The translations under genes were made by a program, and so were the position numbers. From a virus, in IMG/VR virus record IMGVR_UViG_3300042507_003672, positions 1-25,887 of that record: a stretch of DNA of 25,887 nt; one strand, written 5' to 3'. How positions within the stretch are numbered: position 1 is the stretch's first letter; each line of letters begins with the position of its first letter. Shown in pieces: positions 1 through 7,900 of this stretch. Below the pieces are notes generated by a model that saw only the letters and a list, made by a program, of their open reading frames with translations, was not told the DNA's origin and made no database searches.

Positions 1-2
1 AG

Positions 3-419
3 AACGCCGTCGCGTGGTATGAGTCCAACGTAACGGGAAACCGCCGCGCCAGGCGGTCAGTGTCCGCATCCGCATCGCCCGAAGACAGCACGGCCGCCGG
101 CCGCGTCGAGCAGGCGCACGCGATGGTGGGCAAAAACTACGCACTCTGGCAGGGAGCCGCCGAGCAGGGTCAGGTCCGCGAGGCGTGCGAGCTTCAGAAA
201 GCCTATTCGCTCTCTTGTAAGGACGCCTCGGCGGCCGAGGCCGAGTTCATCGAGTGGCAGAAGCGCGTCGGTGCGCTCATGGAAAAGTCGGCTGTGCTGT
301 CCGCTTTCGATGCGGCCTTCGACTCGTGCCTTAAACGCCTGCACCGGGACTATCCCGAGGCCGGCAAACTGGTGGCTGATGCGTGTCAGATTTTCTCGGA
401 CAAATTAAAAGCAGCCTGA
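3..419 (+). CDS. probable terminase small subunit (5' end outside window)
   Basis: The reading frame is open from the window edge (codons from base 3), so this is the C-terminal part of a longer gene. A GTG at 60 could be a start, but the in-frame residues before it (NAVAWYESN, then a basic stretch) look coding. The rest is helical and charged and ends in SDKLKAA. No catalytic motif is visible. It lies immediately before the large terminase and overlaps its start by 37 nt, the usual place for the small, DNA-recognising terminase subunit. The function is inferred from position; sequence similarity to a named family is not evident by eye. Confidence 0.6.
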   Translation, partial: NAVAWYESNVTGNRRARRSVSASASPEDSTAAGRVEQAHAMVGKNYALWQGAAEQGQVREACELQKAYSLSCKDASAAEAEFIEWQKRVGALMEKSAVLSAFDAAFDSCLKRLHRDYPEAGKLVADACQIFSDKLKAA

Positions 420-2122
420 CGGCCGACGATGTCGGCGCCGCCATTGCCCGCAAGGCCCAACCACCGCCAAAGCAGGGCGTGGTCGAGTGGGCCGAGGGCA
501 ATCTGACGATCGGCAACACCGCGCACTTGCACGGGCCGTATCGGACGCGAGAGACGCCCTACATCCGCGAGCCGCTTGAGGCTTTCGGCAACGAATCCAT
601 CCGGCGCATGGCGCTGGTCTGGGGCGCCCAGACGGCCAAGACCACGGCCATCCTTGCGGGCATGGGGTATCGGCTCGACCAAAACCCGGCGCCCGCGCTT
701 TGGGTCATGCCCTCCACGCACCTGGCGCGGTCGTTTTCCAAGTCGCGCTGGCTGCCAATGGTCGAAAGCTCGGACGTTTTGAAGACGCACAAGCCCGACA
801 ACGCCGACGATCTGACCATCCTCGAACAGCATTTCAAAGGGATGAGCGTGTATTTCGTCGGGTCGAACAGCCCGGCCAACCTTTCCAGCCGATCCATCGC
901 GCTCCTGATGATGGACGAGATGGACAAATTCGCGGCACAGTCGGGCAAAGAGGCGAGCCCGATCCAACTTGCCGAGGCGCGCACGGCGACATTCCCCAAC
1001 CATTTGATCGTCTGCACCTCAACGCCAACTTATGAGGACGGCGCGATCTGGACCGAATGGCTGAAGGGAGACCAGCGCCGCTACTTCCTGCCGTGCCTCG
1101 GGTGTGGCGAGCGGCAGTTCCTCGAGTGGAAGAATGTGCGCTGGGACGCCGAGGCCAAGCAGGACAACGGAATATGGAACATGGCGCGGGTGGCCGAGAC
1201 CACACGCTATGCCTGCCCGAAGTGCGGGCATCTCCACGAGAACGCCGACAAAAAGACCTGGCTCGAGCGCGGCGAGTGGCGCGCAACGGAGTTTGCCGCC
1301 GAGGCCGGCCGCCGCAGCTATCATCTGTCCTCGCTCTATTCGCCCTGGCGCACTTGGCCTGATCTGGCCGTGAAGTATTTGCAGGACTACGAAGCCCCGG
1401 GCGGGTTGCAGGATTTTCTAAACCGCGAGATGGCCGAACCGTGGAAGCCGCAGGGGGCGCTCATCACGACGGCCATGATCCGCGACCGCGTGGATGCTTC
1501 GCCGCGTTACATGATAGGCGCCGCGCCCGAGGGCAAGATGATCGGACGCCTCATGTCCATCGACGTGGGCCAGACCGAGATGTGGTGGATTGTGCGCGAG
1601 CTCCACGAGGACGGCAGCAGCTACCTCCTCGATTACGGGGCGATGGTCGGATGGGACGGCATCATGGACAAGTTCAAGCACTACAAGTGCTATCGCGGCA
1701 TCGTGGACGCAGGCTACGCGGCCAAGACCCCGGCGGGCGTTTACGATTTCGTTGCCAAGTCGGGCGGGCTCTTTGTCGCGGCCAAGGGGCGCACCGTCAG
1801 CCAGGGATTGCGCGAGCCCTACAAGTTCCAGCAAATCGTTTCGGCCGGCGCGGTGCTGTGGGCCGTGCAATTCGACGCGCACTTCTGGCAGGCCCGACTC
1901 TATCACGACATCCTGCGAGACGGGCGGGGCCGGTGGTATCTGCCCCGGGACATTGCCAAGGATTACGTCGGCCAGTTGCAGGGCGAGGCGCTTATCGAGA
2001 AAGACACAGAATCGAAGTGGCAGCGCCTCGGGCCGAACCACTTGGCCGACTGCGAGAAAATGGCCCTCGTACTGATCGACTCGATCATGGCGCAGTTCAA
2101 GGCGACCAACGCCACTCCTTGA
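383..2122 (+). CDS. phage terminase large subunit, lambda GpA family
   Basis: ATPase-nuclease motor that pumps DNA into the prohead and cuts it. The 579-aa length fits the GpA family. Seen: Walker A-like GAQTAKTT at residues 81-88 (the family usually has GAQTGKT); Walker B LLMMDE at 174-179; paired CxxC motifs at 238-241 and 278-281, as in the zinc-binding insert of GpA proteins; and a C-terminal nuclease-like segment beginning MSIDVGQTE with D394. The start chosen is GTG at 383, which overlaps the preceding gene; no strong Shine-Dalgarno sequence is visible. The stop TGA lies inside a TTGACA box (2119) placed 20 nt before the next gene. Confidence 0.95.
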   Translation: MSDFLGQIKSSLTADDVGAAIARKAQPPPKQGVVEWAEGNLTIGNTAHLHGPYRTRETPYIREPLEAFGNESIRRMALVWGAQTAKTTAILAGMGYRLDQNPAPALWVMPSTHLARSFSKSRWLPMVESSDVLKTHKPDNADDLTILEQHFKGMSVYFVGSNSPANLSSRSIALLMMDEMDKFAAQSGKEASPIQLAEARTATFPNHLIVCTSTPTYEDGAIWTEWLKGDQRRYFLPCLGCGERQFLEWKNVRWDAEAKQDNGIWNMARVAETTRYACPKCGHLHENADKKTWLERGEWRATEFAAEAGRRSYHLSSLYSPWRTWPDLAVKYLQDYEAPGGLQDFLNREMAEPWKPQGALITTAMIRDRVDASPRYMIGAAPEGKMIGRLMSIDVGQTEMWWIVRELHEDGSSYLLDYGAMVGWDGIMDKFKHYKCYRGIVDAGYAAKTPAGVYDFVAKSGGLFVAAKGRTVSQGLREPYKFQQIVSAGAVLWAVQFDAHFWQARLYHDILRDGRGRWYLPRDIAKDYVGQLQGEALIEKDTESKWQRLGPNHLADCEKMALVLIDSIMAQFKATNATP

Positions 2123-2124
2123 CA
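2119..2124 (+). promoter_or_regulatory. TTGACA start-associated box (-20)
   Basis: TTGACA begins 20 nt before the ATG at 2139, and the terminase stop TGA is embedded in it. No -10 box is possible at standard spacing before the start. See findings. Confidence 0.45.
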
Positions 2125-2138
2125 CAGCCCGCGAGGGC

Positions 2139-2402
2139 ATGACCGACGCCTCGATGCTGGCCTCCGTTTTCACGGCCAGCGAATTGTCCCAACTGAAAGC
2201 CTCCTGCAAAGCGCAGATTCTTGCGGGCGGGGCTTCGCAAGCGTTCGTTGTGTCAAGCAGTGTGGGCGGCCGCTCCGTCACGCTTCAGCAAACCTACAAC
2301 GCCTGGGATATGCTCGGCCTGATTGAAACGGCGCTGGCGATCAATGCCGGCACGGTGGGCAACAGCCGCGTCACCCAAGTCCGCTTCCCGAACCGCACCT
2401 AA
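2139..2402 (+). CDS. gpW-like head-tail joining protein
   Basis: An 87-aa protein between large terminase and portal, the position of lambda gpW. Its content (a helical N-terminus rich in A/S/Q, GGRSVTLQQ in the middle, then a second helix DMLGLIETAL) resembles gpW-type joiners, small proteins that close the portal after packaging. The gene starts 16 nt after the terminase stop and its own stop overlaps the portal start in TAATG, so the three genes are one translational unit. Family assignment is by position and size as much as by sequence. Confidence 0.7.
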   Translation: MTDASMLASVFTASELSQLKASCKAQILAGGASQAFVVSSSVGGRSVTLQQTYNAWDMLGLIETALAINAGTVGNSRVTQVRFPNRT

Positions 2403-3928
2403 TGGCTAAAACCACCAGCTTTGTTGACCGTCTCGCCGCGCGCTTTGGCTTTTCGCGCATGATCGAAGCCGTGAACCACCGCAGCGAGGAGCGCGGCTGG
2501 GTCTACGCGCAGGCGCAGGATAGCAAAGTCGATCTTTCCTCCTATGACCGCACGCGCCTGATGGCGTTAAGCCGCAAATGCTTTTACAACAACGCCATTG
2601 TGCGCGGGGCTGTCAGGGATAAAGCCCTGTATTCTGTCGGCTCGGGCATCGGCATCCGTCCGCAGGCCATGACCGGCGATCAGGAGTGGGACGATGCGGC
2701 CGAGGCATGGTGGGAAAATTGGTCGCGGCAGCCTGAGATCTCGGGCCGCCACGATATGCGCGGCCTGCAAATGCTGGTCTCGGAGGCCATCGACCGAGAC
2801 GGCGAAATCTTTGCTATCCTCACCGCCCGGCAAGACGGCGCTCCCGCTGTCCAGATTGTCGAAGCCCACCGCATCGAGTCGCCCGACACGGCGGCCAACA
2901 ACGGCGGCGTGGTGGACGGCGTGAAGCTCGACAAATTCCAGCGTCCGCTCAGTTACTTCATCGGAGAAGGCGACGAATACCCCCGCCGGCATCGGGAGAT
3001 CAAAGCCGAGGCCATGCTTCACGTCTTCGAGCCCGAGCGCGCCGATCAAGTGCGCGGCTATCCGGCTGTCGGTGTGGCGCTCAACTCCATCTTGGACCGC
3101 GACGAACTTCTACGATTTGAAATGATGGCGGCCAAGGCAGGCAGCAGCATTGGCCTGGTCATCAAAAACAACACCGGCACGATCGGCGCCGAAGGATTTT
3201 TTGGCGATCTGAGCAAAGACAGCAACGGCAACCTGACCCGCGAATCCATGTTCGGCGGTGGTTTGGTGCCGCGCCTCAAGACCACGGAAGACATCCAGAG
3301 CTTCCAGATGAACCGCCCGAACGAGAAGCTCGACAAGCACCTCGAGCAATACATCCGCGCGGCGGCCATCGGCCTCGGGCTGCCTTATGAGTTTGTCTGG
3401 GACACGTCCGCTGTCGGAGGTGTCGCGCAAAGATTTATCATTCAAAAAGCCGCGCGTTGTTTTGCGGGCCGCCAGGATGTCCTGATCAACGCCTTCCTCA
3501 ATAAGTTGTGGGGCTACGCCATCGCCAACGCTATGCGCCGCCGCGAGCTTCCGATGAATCCCAACTGGCGCAACGTTGGCTGGCAGACCCCGCGCTCCAT
3601 TACCGTGGACGTTGGCCGCGAGGCCGCAGCACGCCGGGACGATGTAAAGGCGGGTCTGATGACGCTTTCCGATTTCTTTGGCGAGCAGGGCATCGACTGG
3701 AAAGAAGCTGTGTCCGAGATTGCCGCCGAACGTGAATTTGCCGCATCGCTCGGCGTCAGCATTGGCGTGGAGCAGCCGCAGCCGCAGGCCGAGATTCTCC
3801 CGCAAGAAGAAGCGCCCGCCGCCGAACCGCCACAACTTTCCGAACCTACCCAACCGACCGAATTGGCACTGCCGAAAAAGCGCAAGCGCCTTTATCGCCG
3901 GAAGAAGGTCGAAAAGCCGACTGCTTGA
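2402..3928 (+). CDS. phage portal protein, lambda family
   Basis: Dodecameric DNA channel at the head vertex. The 508-aa length is typical. Characteristic stretches: SYDRTRLMALSRKCFYNN near the N-terminus, ALYSVGSGIGIRPQ, DGEIFAIL, IVEAHRIESPD, and the C-proximal IRAAAIGLGLPYEFVWD followed by AQRFIIQKAAR. The last ~70 residues are a P/E/Q-rich tail ending in a strongly basic patch (KKRKRLYRRKK), which may contact DNA or scaffold. The start ATG overlaps the preceding stop. The stop TGA lies in a TTGACA box that precedes the protease start by 21 nt. Confidence 0.95.
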   Translation: MAKTTSFVDRLAARFGFSRMIEAVNHRSEERGWVYAQAQDSKVDLSSYDRTRLMALSRKCFYNNAIVRGAVRDKALYSVGSGIGIRPQAMTGDQEWDDAAEAWWENWSRQPEISGRHDMRGLQMLVSEAIDRDGEIFAILTARQDGAPAVQIVEAHRIESPDTAANNGGVVDGVKLDKFQRPLSYFIGEGDEYPRRHREIKAEAMLHVFEPERADQVRGYPAVGVALNSILDRDELLRFEMMAAKAGSSIGLVIKNNTGTIGAEGFFGDLSKDSNGNLTRESMFGGGLVPRLKTTEDIQSFQMNRPNEKLDKHLEQYIRAAAIGLGLPYEFVWDTSAVGGVAQRFIIQKAARCFAGRQDVLINAFLNKLWGYAIANAMRRRELPMNPNWRNVGWQTPRSITVDVGREAAARRDDVKAGLMTLSDFFGEQGIDWKEAVSEIAAEREFAASLGVSIGVEQPQPQAEILPQEEAPAAEPPQLSEPTQPTELALPKKRKRLYRRKKVEKPTA

Positions 3929-3930
3929 CA
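3925..3930 (+). promoter_or_regulatory. TTGACA start-associated box (-21)
   Basis: The box overlaps the portal stop codon and precedes the protease ATG (3946) by 21 nt. Confidence 0.4.
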
Positions 3931-3945
3931 TGAGCCCGTCCGAGT

Positions 3946-4794
3946 ATGGACGCGCTTAAATTTGAAGGCATCTCCGTCGCCACTGTTGGCCCGGCGCTCG
4001 GTCATGCCATGCTGGTGGACGATGTGACTCTGTTGCAGGCCGAAGCGGCCGGCCAAGTGGGCAGCCCGGTCAAGGTGTTTGTCGATCACGACGAAAGCAT
4101 CGACAGCCTGATCGGCTTTCTCGCCAACTTTCGTATTGAGGAAGACCAACTGCGCGCGGACCTTGAGCTCCTCGGCTCTCACCCCCAAGCGTCTTTCTAT
4201 TCCGAGATCCTGACCAAAGCCCCGCAGCGCGTCGGCTTCAGCATGACCTTCAGCGGAACGCCGGACGAAAACGAAGACGGCACCCGCCTGGCGCGCGTTT
4301 CGGAACTGGTCAGCGTAGACCTTGTCTCGCGCCCGGCCGCCAATCCCGACGGAGTTTTTCGCGCGTTGCCGCAGGCCGAAAAGCCGGTCGCGGTTGACAC
4401 CGCAGAAAAGGGCATGGATCAAAAATCCGCTCCTGAACAGTTCGACGCGAAGGCCGCCATCGAAGCGATGGCCGCCGAACTCCGCGCCGAGATCAAAGCC
4501 GCTTTTGAAGAAAAAGCCGAAGTGGCACCCGAAGCACCCGCTCCCGCTCCCGTCGAGGACAGCAAAGCCGCTGAACTCGCCGCGAAGCTCGAAGCCGTCA
4601 CCTCCAAGCTCTCCGTTTTGGAAGTCGAACTCGCCGCTCGCGGCGACAACGCCGTGACGGGCAACGGTTCCGCCGTCTCCGTCGAAGAGGCTTACGCCTC
4701 GGGCGATCGCTCCACCAAATTTGAAATCGTCCGCAAAGCCCTCGAGGCCGGCGATTTCGCGCTCATCTCCAAGCTCAAACAATCCAACAAATAA
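3946..4794 (+). CDS. prohead protease with C-terminal scaffold domain
   Basis: A 282-aa two-part protein between portal and capsid. Residues 1-~145 look like an HK97-type (S78-like) prohead protease: candidate catalytic His48 in VDHDE and Ser99 in GFSMTF, followed by VSVDLVSRPAANPDG, a signature-like stretch near the end of such domains. Residues ~157-282 are Ala/Glu/Lys-rich with predicted coiled coil (AKAAIEAMAAELRAEIKAAF; ELAAKLEAVTSKLSVLEVEL) and a P/A linker, as expected of a scaffold that is later digested. An internal in-frame ATG at 4414 probably gives a separate scaffold product. The catalytic residues are my reading of conserved patterns, not verified. Confidence 0.85.
   Translation: MDALKFEGISVATVGPALGHAMLVDDVTLLQAEAAGQVGSPVKVFVDHDESIDSLIGFLANFRIEEDQLRADLELLGSHPQASFYSEILTKAPQRVGFSMTFSGTPDENEDGTRLARVSELVSVDLVSRPAANPDGVFRALPQAEKPVAVDTAEKGMDQKSAPEQFDAKAAIEAMAAELRAEIKAAFEEKAEVAPEAPAPAPVEDSKAAELAAKLEAVTSKLSVLEVELAARGDNAVTGNGSAVSVEEAYASGDRSTKFEIVRKALEAGDFALISKLKQSNK
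4394..4399 (+). promoter_or_regulatory. internal TTGACA box before nested scaffold start
   Basis: TTGACA lies within the protease coding sequence (codons for V-D-T) exactly 20 nt before an in-frame ATG at 4414, reproducing the box-to-start spacing seen before separate genes. Confidence 0.5.
4414..4794 (+). CDS. nested scaffold protein (lambda Nu3-like internal start)
   Basis: Predicted 126-aa product read in the same frame as the protease from an internal ATG at residue 157 (MDQKSAPEQ). It would contain only the coiled-coil scaffold. In lambda and relatives, the scaffold Nu3 is made from an internal start in the protease gene C, so the arrangement has precedent. Local support: TTGACA at -20, an AAAAGGGC purine stretch just before the ATG, and the start falling exactly at the domain boundary. 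Expression is inferred. Confidence 0.6.
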   Translation: MDQKSAPEQFDAKAAIEAMAAELRAEIKAAFEEKAEVAPEAPAPAPVEDSKAAELAAKLEAVTSKLSVLEVELAARGDNAVTGNGSAVSVEEAYASGDRSTKFEIVRKALEAGDFALISKLKQSNK

Positions 4795-4800
4795 CTCATC

Positions 4801-5715
4801 ATGGCCTCCATCACTGGTCTTAACGACGACATCATCTCCTCAAGCGCCCTCAAAGCGTTCGTGGATTCCCTCCATCCGCTGAATGCGTTCAGCGTGAACT
4901 ACAATGCCGAGGCCGCCCGCAAGGGTGAGGTCGTGAGCATCCCGCTCATCTCCTCGATCACGGCTTCGACCTTCAACAACACCTACGAAGGTGCGGACGG
5001 AGACGTTACCCTCACCGCCCGTGAGGTCACGATCGACAAGCACTTCCTGTCCACGGTCGATTTCACCGACACGCAATGGAGCAAATCCAGCGCGCTCACC
5101 CCGCAAATGCTGTCCGAGATCGGCGCAGAGCAGGGCCGTGCGGTTGCCCAGGCGTTCATCGCTTCGTGCTGGGGAATGATCACCACCGCCAACTTCGGCG
5201 CGGCGGTCGCTTCCTTCACCTCGGCCAGCTTCAGCATGGCGGATGTCCGCAAGGCCCGCCTCGAGCTCACCAAAGCTAAGGCTCCTCAGAATGACCGCGC
5301 GTTGTTCATCGAGCCCGACGCTTACGACGCGCTCCTGTCCGACAGCACCAACATCCTCGCCAACCTGAACTTCGGTTCGGAAGGCATCCGCGAGGGTCAG
5401 GTCCGCCGTCTGGCTGGCATGAACGTCTTCGAGAGCACCCTGATCCCGGCCACCAACGTCGGCACCAGCATCACTCTCGCCGGCTTCGCGGTGCATCCTT
5501 CGGCCATCGCCGTGGCAATCCGCACCCTTCAGCCGCAGGCTCCGAGCGAATACCTCGAAGCCCGCACGGTGGTCGACCCCGTCAGCGGCATCGGTCTCGG
5601 GTATCGTCGCCACTACAACACGGCGAACGGAACCCACTTCCTCAACTTCGAGGTGGTCGGCGGCTTCACCTACGGCATCACGGCCGGTCTCAAGATTCTG
5701 GCGAAGAAAGCCTAA
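4801..5715 (+). CDS. major capsid protein
   Basis: A 304-aa HK97-fold-type coat protein by position and sequence character: an early helix (SSALKAFVDSLHPLNAFS), then VVSIPLI, STVDFTDTQWSKSSA, a spine-helix-like MLSEIGAEQGRAVAQAF, the A-domain-like FIEPDAYDALLSDSTN and EGQVRRLAGMNVFES, and a C-terminal beta-rich end. It starts six nt after the protease stop with no clear Shine-Dalgarno sequence and no TTGACA box, unusual for what should be the most expressed protein. A strong intrinsic terminator follows 24 nt later. No separate decoration protein gene is seen. Confidence 0.9.
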   Translation: MASITGLNDDIISSSALKAFVDSLHPLNAFSVNYNAEAARKGEVVSIPLISSITASTFNNTYEGADGDVTLTAREVTIDKHFLSTVDFTDTQWSKSSALTPQMLSEIGAEQGRAVAQAFIASCWGMITTANFGAAVASFTSASFSMADVRKARLELTKAKAPQNDRALFIEPDAYDALLSDSTNILANLNFGSEGIREGQVRRLAGMNVFESTLIPATNVGTSITLAGFAVHPSAIAVAIRTLQPQAPSEYLEARTVVDPVSGIGLGYRRHYNTANGTHFLNFEVVGGFTYGITAGLKILAKKA

Positions 5716-5738
5716 GCACTGGTTTGTGTGTTCAAGCA

Positions 5739-5770
5739 CCCCGGGGCATCCGCCCCGGGGTTTTGCTTTT
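5739..5770 (+). terminator. intrinsic terminator after capsid gene
   Basis: Perfect 8-bp GC stem CCCCGGGG (5739-5746), a 6-nt loop, CCCCGGGG (5753-5760), then TTTTGCTTTT. It separates the head genes from the glycosyltransferase and tail genes and probably reduces read-through after the capsid gene. Confidence 0.92.
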
Positions 5771-5777
5771 GGTGCGG

Positions 5778-5783
5778 TTGACA
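5778..5783 (+). promoter_or_regulatory. TTGACA box before glycosyltransferase (-22)
   Basis: The box lies just after the terminator and 22 nt before the ATG at 5800. It may be a -35 element here, but no TATAAT-like -10 is visible at 16-18 nt. Confidence 0.4.
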
Positions 5784-5799
5784 AAAATGCCGTGCCCGC

Positions 5800-7554
5800 A
5801 TGAAGAACACACAGCCCTCGTTGGCGCTGGTGGCGATTGCGGGCAACTGCGAGAGCTACATCCGGCGGTTTATCGAATCATTCCAGCGGCTCACGCCGCA
5901 TATCTACATCGTCCGCGCCTGCGGAAGCCGAGATCCCGACAAGACCCTGGACATCGCCCGCGAAATGGGGTGCAAGGTTGGCGAATACAAGAACGCCGAG
6001 GCGCACCAATTCTGGGACCATGTGGACAACTTCGGCGCCGCCCGGCAAATGGCCGCCGACATGGCCGAGGCCGACGGCCACGAGTGGCTTATGTGGGCCG
6101 ATACCGATGATATCCTCGAGCCCGAGAGCGCCGACATCATCCGCGAGCATCTACGCATTACCGCCCCAGAAACCACGCTGGCGCTCGTTCCCTACCGTCT
6201 GACCAATAACGGCCTCAATCTCCTGCGGGAGCGCATCTGGCGGCGCGGCGCAGCCGTCTGGGCGGACCCTGTGCACGAGCACCTCGAGCCGGTGGACAAA
6301 TCCGGCGACGGCCACGTCCGCTGGGAGGACTGCCGCATCGTCCACGCGCCCGACTCGCACAAAGACGAGGCCGACGGCAAGCAAGGCAACCAGCGCAACT
6401 GGCGCATCATCTCATCCATCCCCGACTTCGACAAAAACCCGCGTTGGCTTTTCTACGCGAGCCTCGAGCATTTCGGGTTCAAGGATGACGAGAACGGCAT
6501 GGCCTACGCGGTCGAGGCTCTCAAAACGCCAGGGCTGGACGATAACGAGCGTTACGAGCTTTACCTTCAACTCGCCATGCGGACGCACGACTTCGGGCCG
6601 AAAAAATCGCTATTGCATGAAGCCTACAAAGTGAGCCCGTGGCGCCGCGAAGCCTTGGCCCAACTGGCTGCCGTGTCGCTCGACAACAACGAGCCGCAAG
6701 ATGCCTTGGCCTATGCCCGCGCTTTCATGGCGATCCCGGTGCCCGATGTGGTGCCGTGGACGCACCGCCCGGTGGTCTATGGTTTCGGCGGGGTGGGGCT
6801 CTATGCCTGCTGCCTGCGCGCCAACGGCGACACCGAGAAGGCCGACAAGTTCGAGCTCGAGTGGTTCAAGAAATGCGGCGGCAAGATTAGCGTGTGCCAC
6901 CCGACACGAGGCCGCCCGTTGCAGGCCGCCGAGACGCGCAAGAAGTGGCTCGAGGCGGCCAAAGACCCGCAAAGCGTGGAATACATCTTTGGTTTTGCCG
7001 AGGACGATGCCGAGACGCGCGACATTCTCGGGCGATTTAAGCACGGCCTGTCTCCCGCCGGCCTCATGGATCAGGTCGGGGGCAACGCTGTCGCCAACTA
7101 CAACGCGGCCGTGAAAGCGGCCTCCGGGCAAATCATCGTCACTGCCCAGGACGACATTGAACCCGAATTATTTTGGGATCAGAAAGTTTGGGACGCCCTC
7201 GAACCACACCTCAAACGGCCAAAGGTTCTTGGTGTGAAAGACGGCCACCGTAACGACGGCCTGCTCGTCACCTTCATTTGCACCCGCCCGACGCTGGGAT
7301 GGCTTGGCTATGGCGGGGGCATCTTGTCCGATGACTACCACGGCATCTATTCCGACACGGAATTTTCCCGCCGCGTCCGCAAGGCCGGAATTGTCTTGGA
7401 CAGCGACATTGTATTTTTGCACAACCATCCCTTCTTCAATCCCAAGATTCCGAAAGACGCCGTCTACGACGTGGAAAACTCGGACGATGCCTACAAATTT
7501 GGAGCCGAAGTCTTCAAGCGCCGCAACCCCGACACCTTTGACTCGCAGGGTTAG
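5800..7554 (+). CDS. tandem glycosyltransferase (two GT-A domains with TPR-like linker)
   Basis: A 584-aa protein. Residues 1-~190 look like a GT2 domain: LALVAIAGNCESYIRRFIES at the N-terminus and WADTDD at 99-104 as the DxD nucleotide-sugar/metal motif. Residues ~205-350 are helical repeats resembling TPRs (LFYASLEHFGF, ERYELYLQLAM, AYKVSPWRREALAQLA). Residues ~370-584 look like a second GT-A domain: ISVCHPTRGRPLQA at its start, IIVTAQDDIEP at ~445-455 as a second DxD-like site, and a terminal FLHNHPFF. It probably transfers sugars to a virion protein or host glycan; substrate unknown. It lies between the capsid terminator and the head-tail joining genes. Confidence 0.85.
   Translation: MKNTQPSLALVAIAGNCESYIRRFIESFQRLTPHIYIVRACGSRDPDKTLDIAREMGCKVGEYKNAEAHQFWDHVDNFGAARQMAADMAEADGHEWLMWADTDDILEPESADIIREHLRITAPETTLALVPYRLTNNGLNLLRERIWRRGAAVWADPVHEHLEPVDKSGDGHVRWEDCRIVHAPDSHKDEADGKQGNQRNWRIISSIPDFDKNPRWLFYASLEHFGFKDDENGMAYAVEALKTPGLDDNERYELYLQLAMRTHDFGPKKSLLHEAYKVSPWRREALAQLAAVSLDNNEPQDALAYARAFMAIPVPDVVPWTHRPVVYGFGGVGLYACCLRANGDTEKADKFELEWFKKCGGKISVCHPTRGRPLQAAETRKKWLEAAKDPQSVEYIFGFAEDDAETRDILGRFKHGLSPAGLMDQVGGNAVANYNAAVKAASGQIIVTAQDDIEPELFWDQKVWDALEPHLKRPKVLGVKDGHRNDGLLVTFICTRPTLGWLGYGGGILSDDYHGIYSDTEFSRRVRKAGIVLDSDIVFLHNHPFFNPKIPKDAVYDVENSDDAYKFGAEVFKRRNPDTFDSQG
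7538..7543 (+). promoter_or_regulatory. TTGACT box before joining protein gene (-20)
   Basis: A one-base variant of the box, inside the last codons of the glycosyltransferase and exactly 20 nt before the ATG at 7558. Confidence 0.35.
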
Positions 7555-7557
7555 GGC

Positions 7558-7896
7558 ATGGCGAACCAGTTAGATACCGCGCACATTCTCGGCGTTTCCG
7601 CCATCACGGACGTGGGCGGCGAGGTTGTCACGATCGGCAGCACCGCGCTCAAAGCCGTGGTGGGCGACATGGATTCGCGTGACGAATTGGCCGAGGGAGG
7701 CGTTCGCCAAGTGCGCTCGGTTCGCCTCGGCATTCCGCGCTCCGAGTTTGAACGCTGCATCGCTATGGGCATCACCGAGGTATCGGTCCCGACAATCTGG
7801 AGCCGCATTACCGTCCGCGACATCGAGCTTCAAGTGCTCGGCGTCTCGCAGGATGCGGCCGTCATTGAAATCACGGCCGGCGGTCTGGCGGAGTAA
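7558..7896 (+). CDS. putative head-tail connector protein
   Basis: A 112-aa protein with alternating beta-rich segments (GGEVVTIGSTALKAVVGDM, RQVRSVRLGIPRSEF, TVRDIELQVLGV) and no membrane or enzymatic motif. Size and position, first in the connector block before a minor tail protein and a tail terminator, fit lambda FII-like or head-completion proteins. Identification is by context. The gene starts 3 nt after the glycosyltransferase stop and is followed by a GTG-start gene after 4 nt. Confidence 0.6.
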   Translation: MANQLDTAHILGVSAITDVGGEVVTIGSTALKAVVGDMDSRDELAEGGVRQVRSVRLGIPRSEFERCIAMGITEVSVPTIWSRITVRDIELQVLGVSQDAAVIEITAGGLAE

Positions 7897-7900
7897 AGCC

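Noticed and set aside
2119-2145. TTGACA as a normal sigma70 -35 box
   Set aside because: At 17-nt spacing the -10 would fall on or after the start codon, and no TATAAT-like hexamer is present there in the cases examined.
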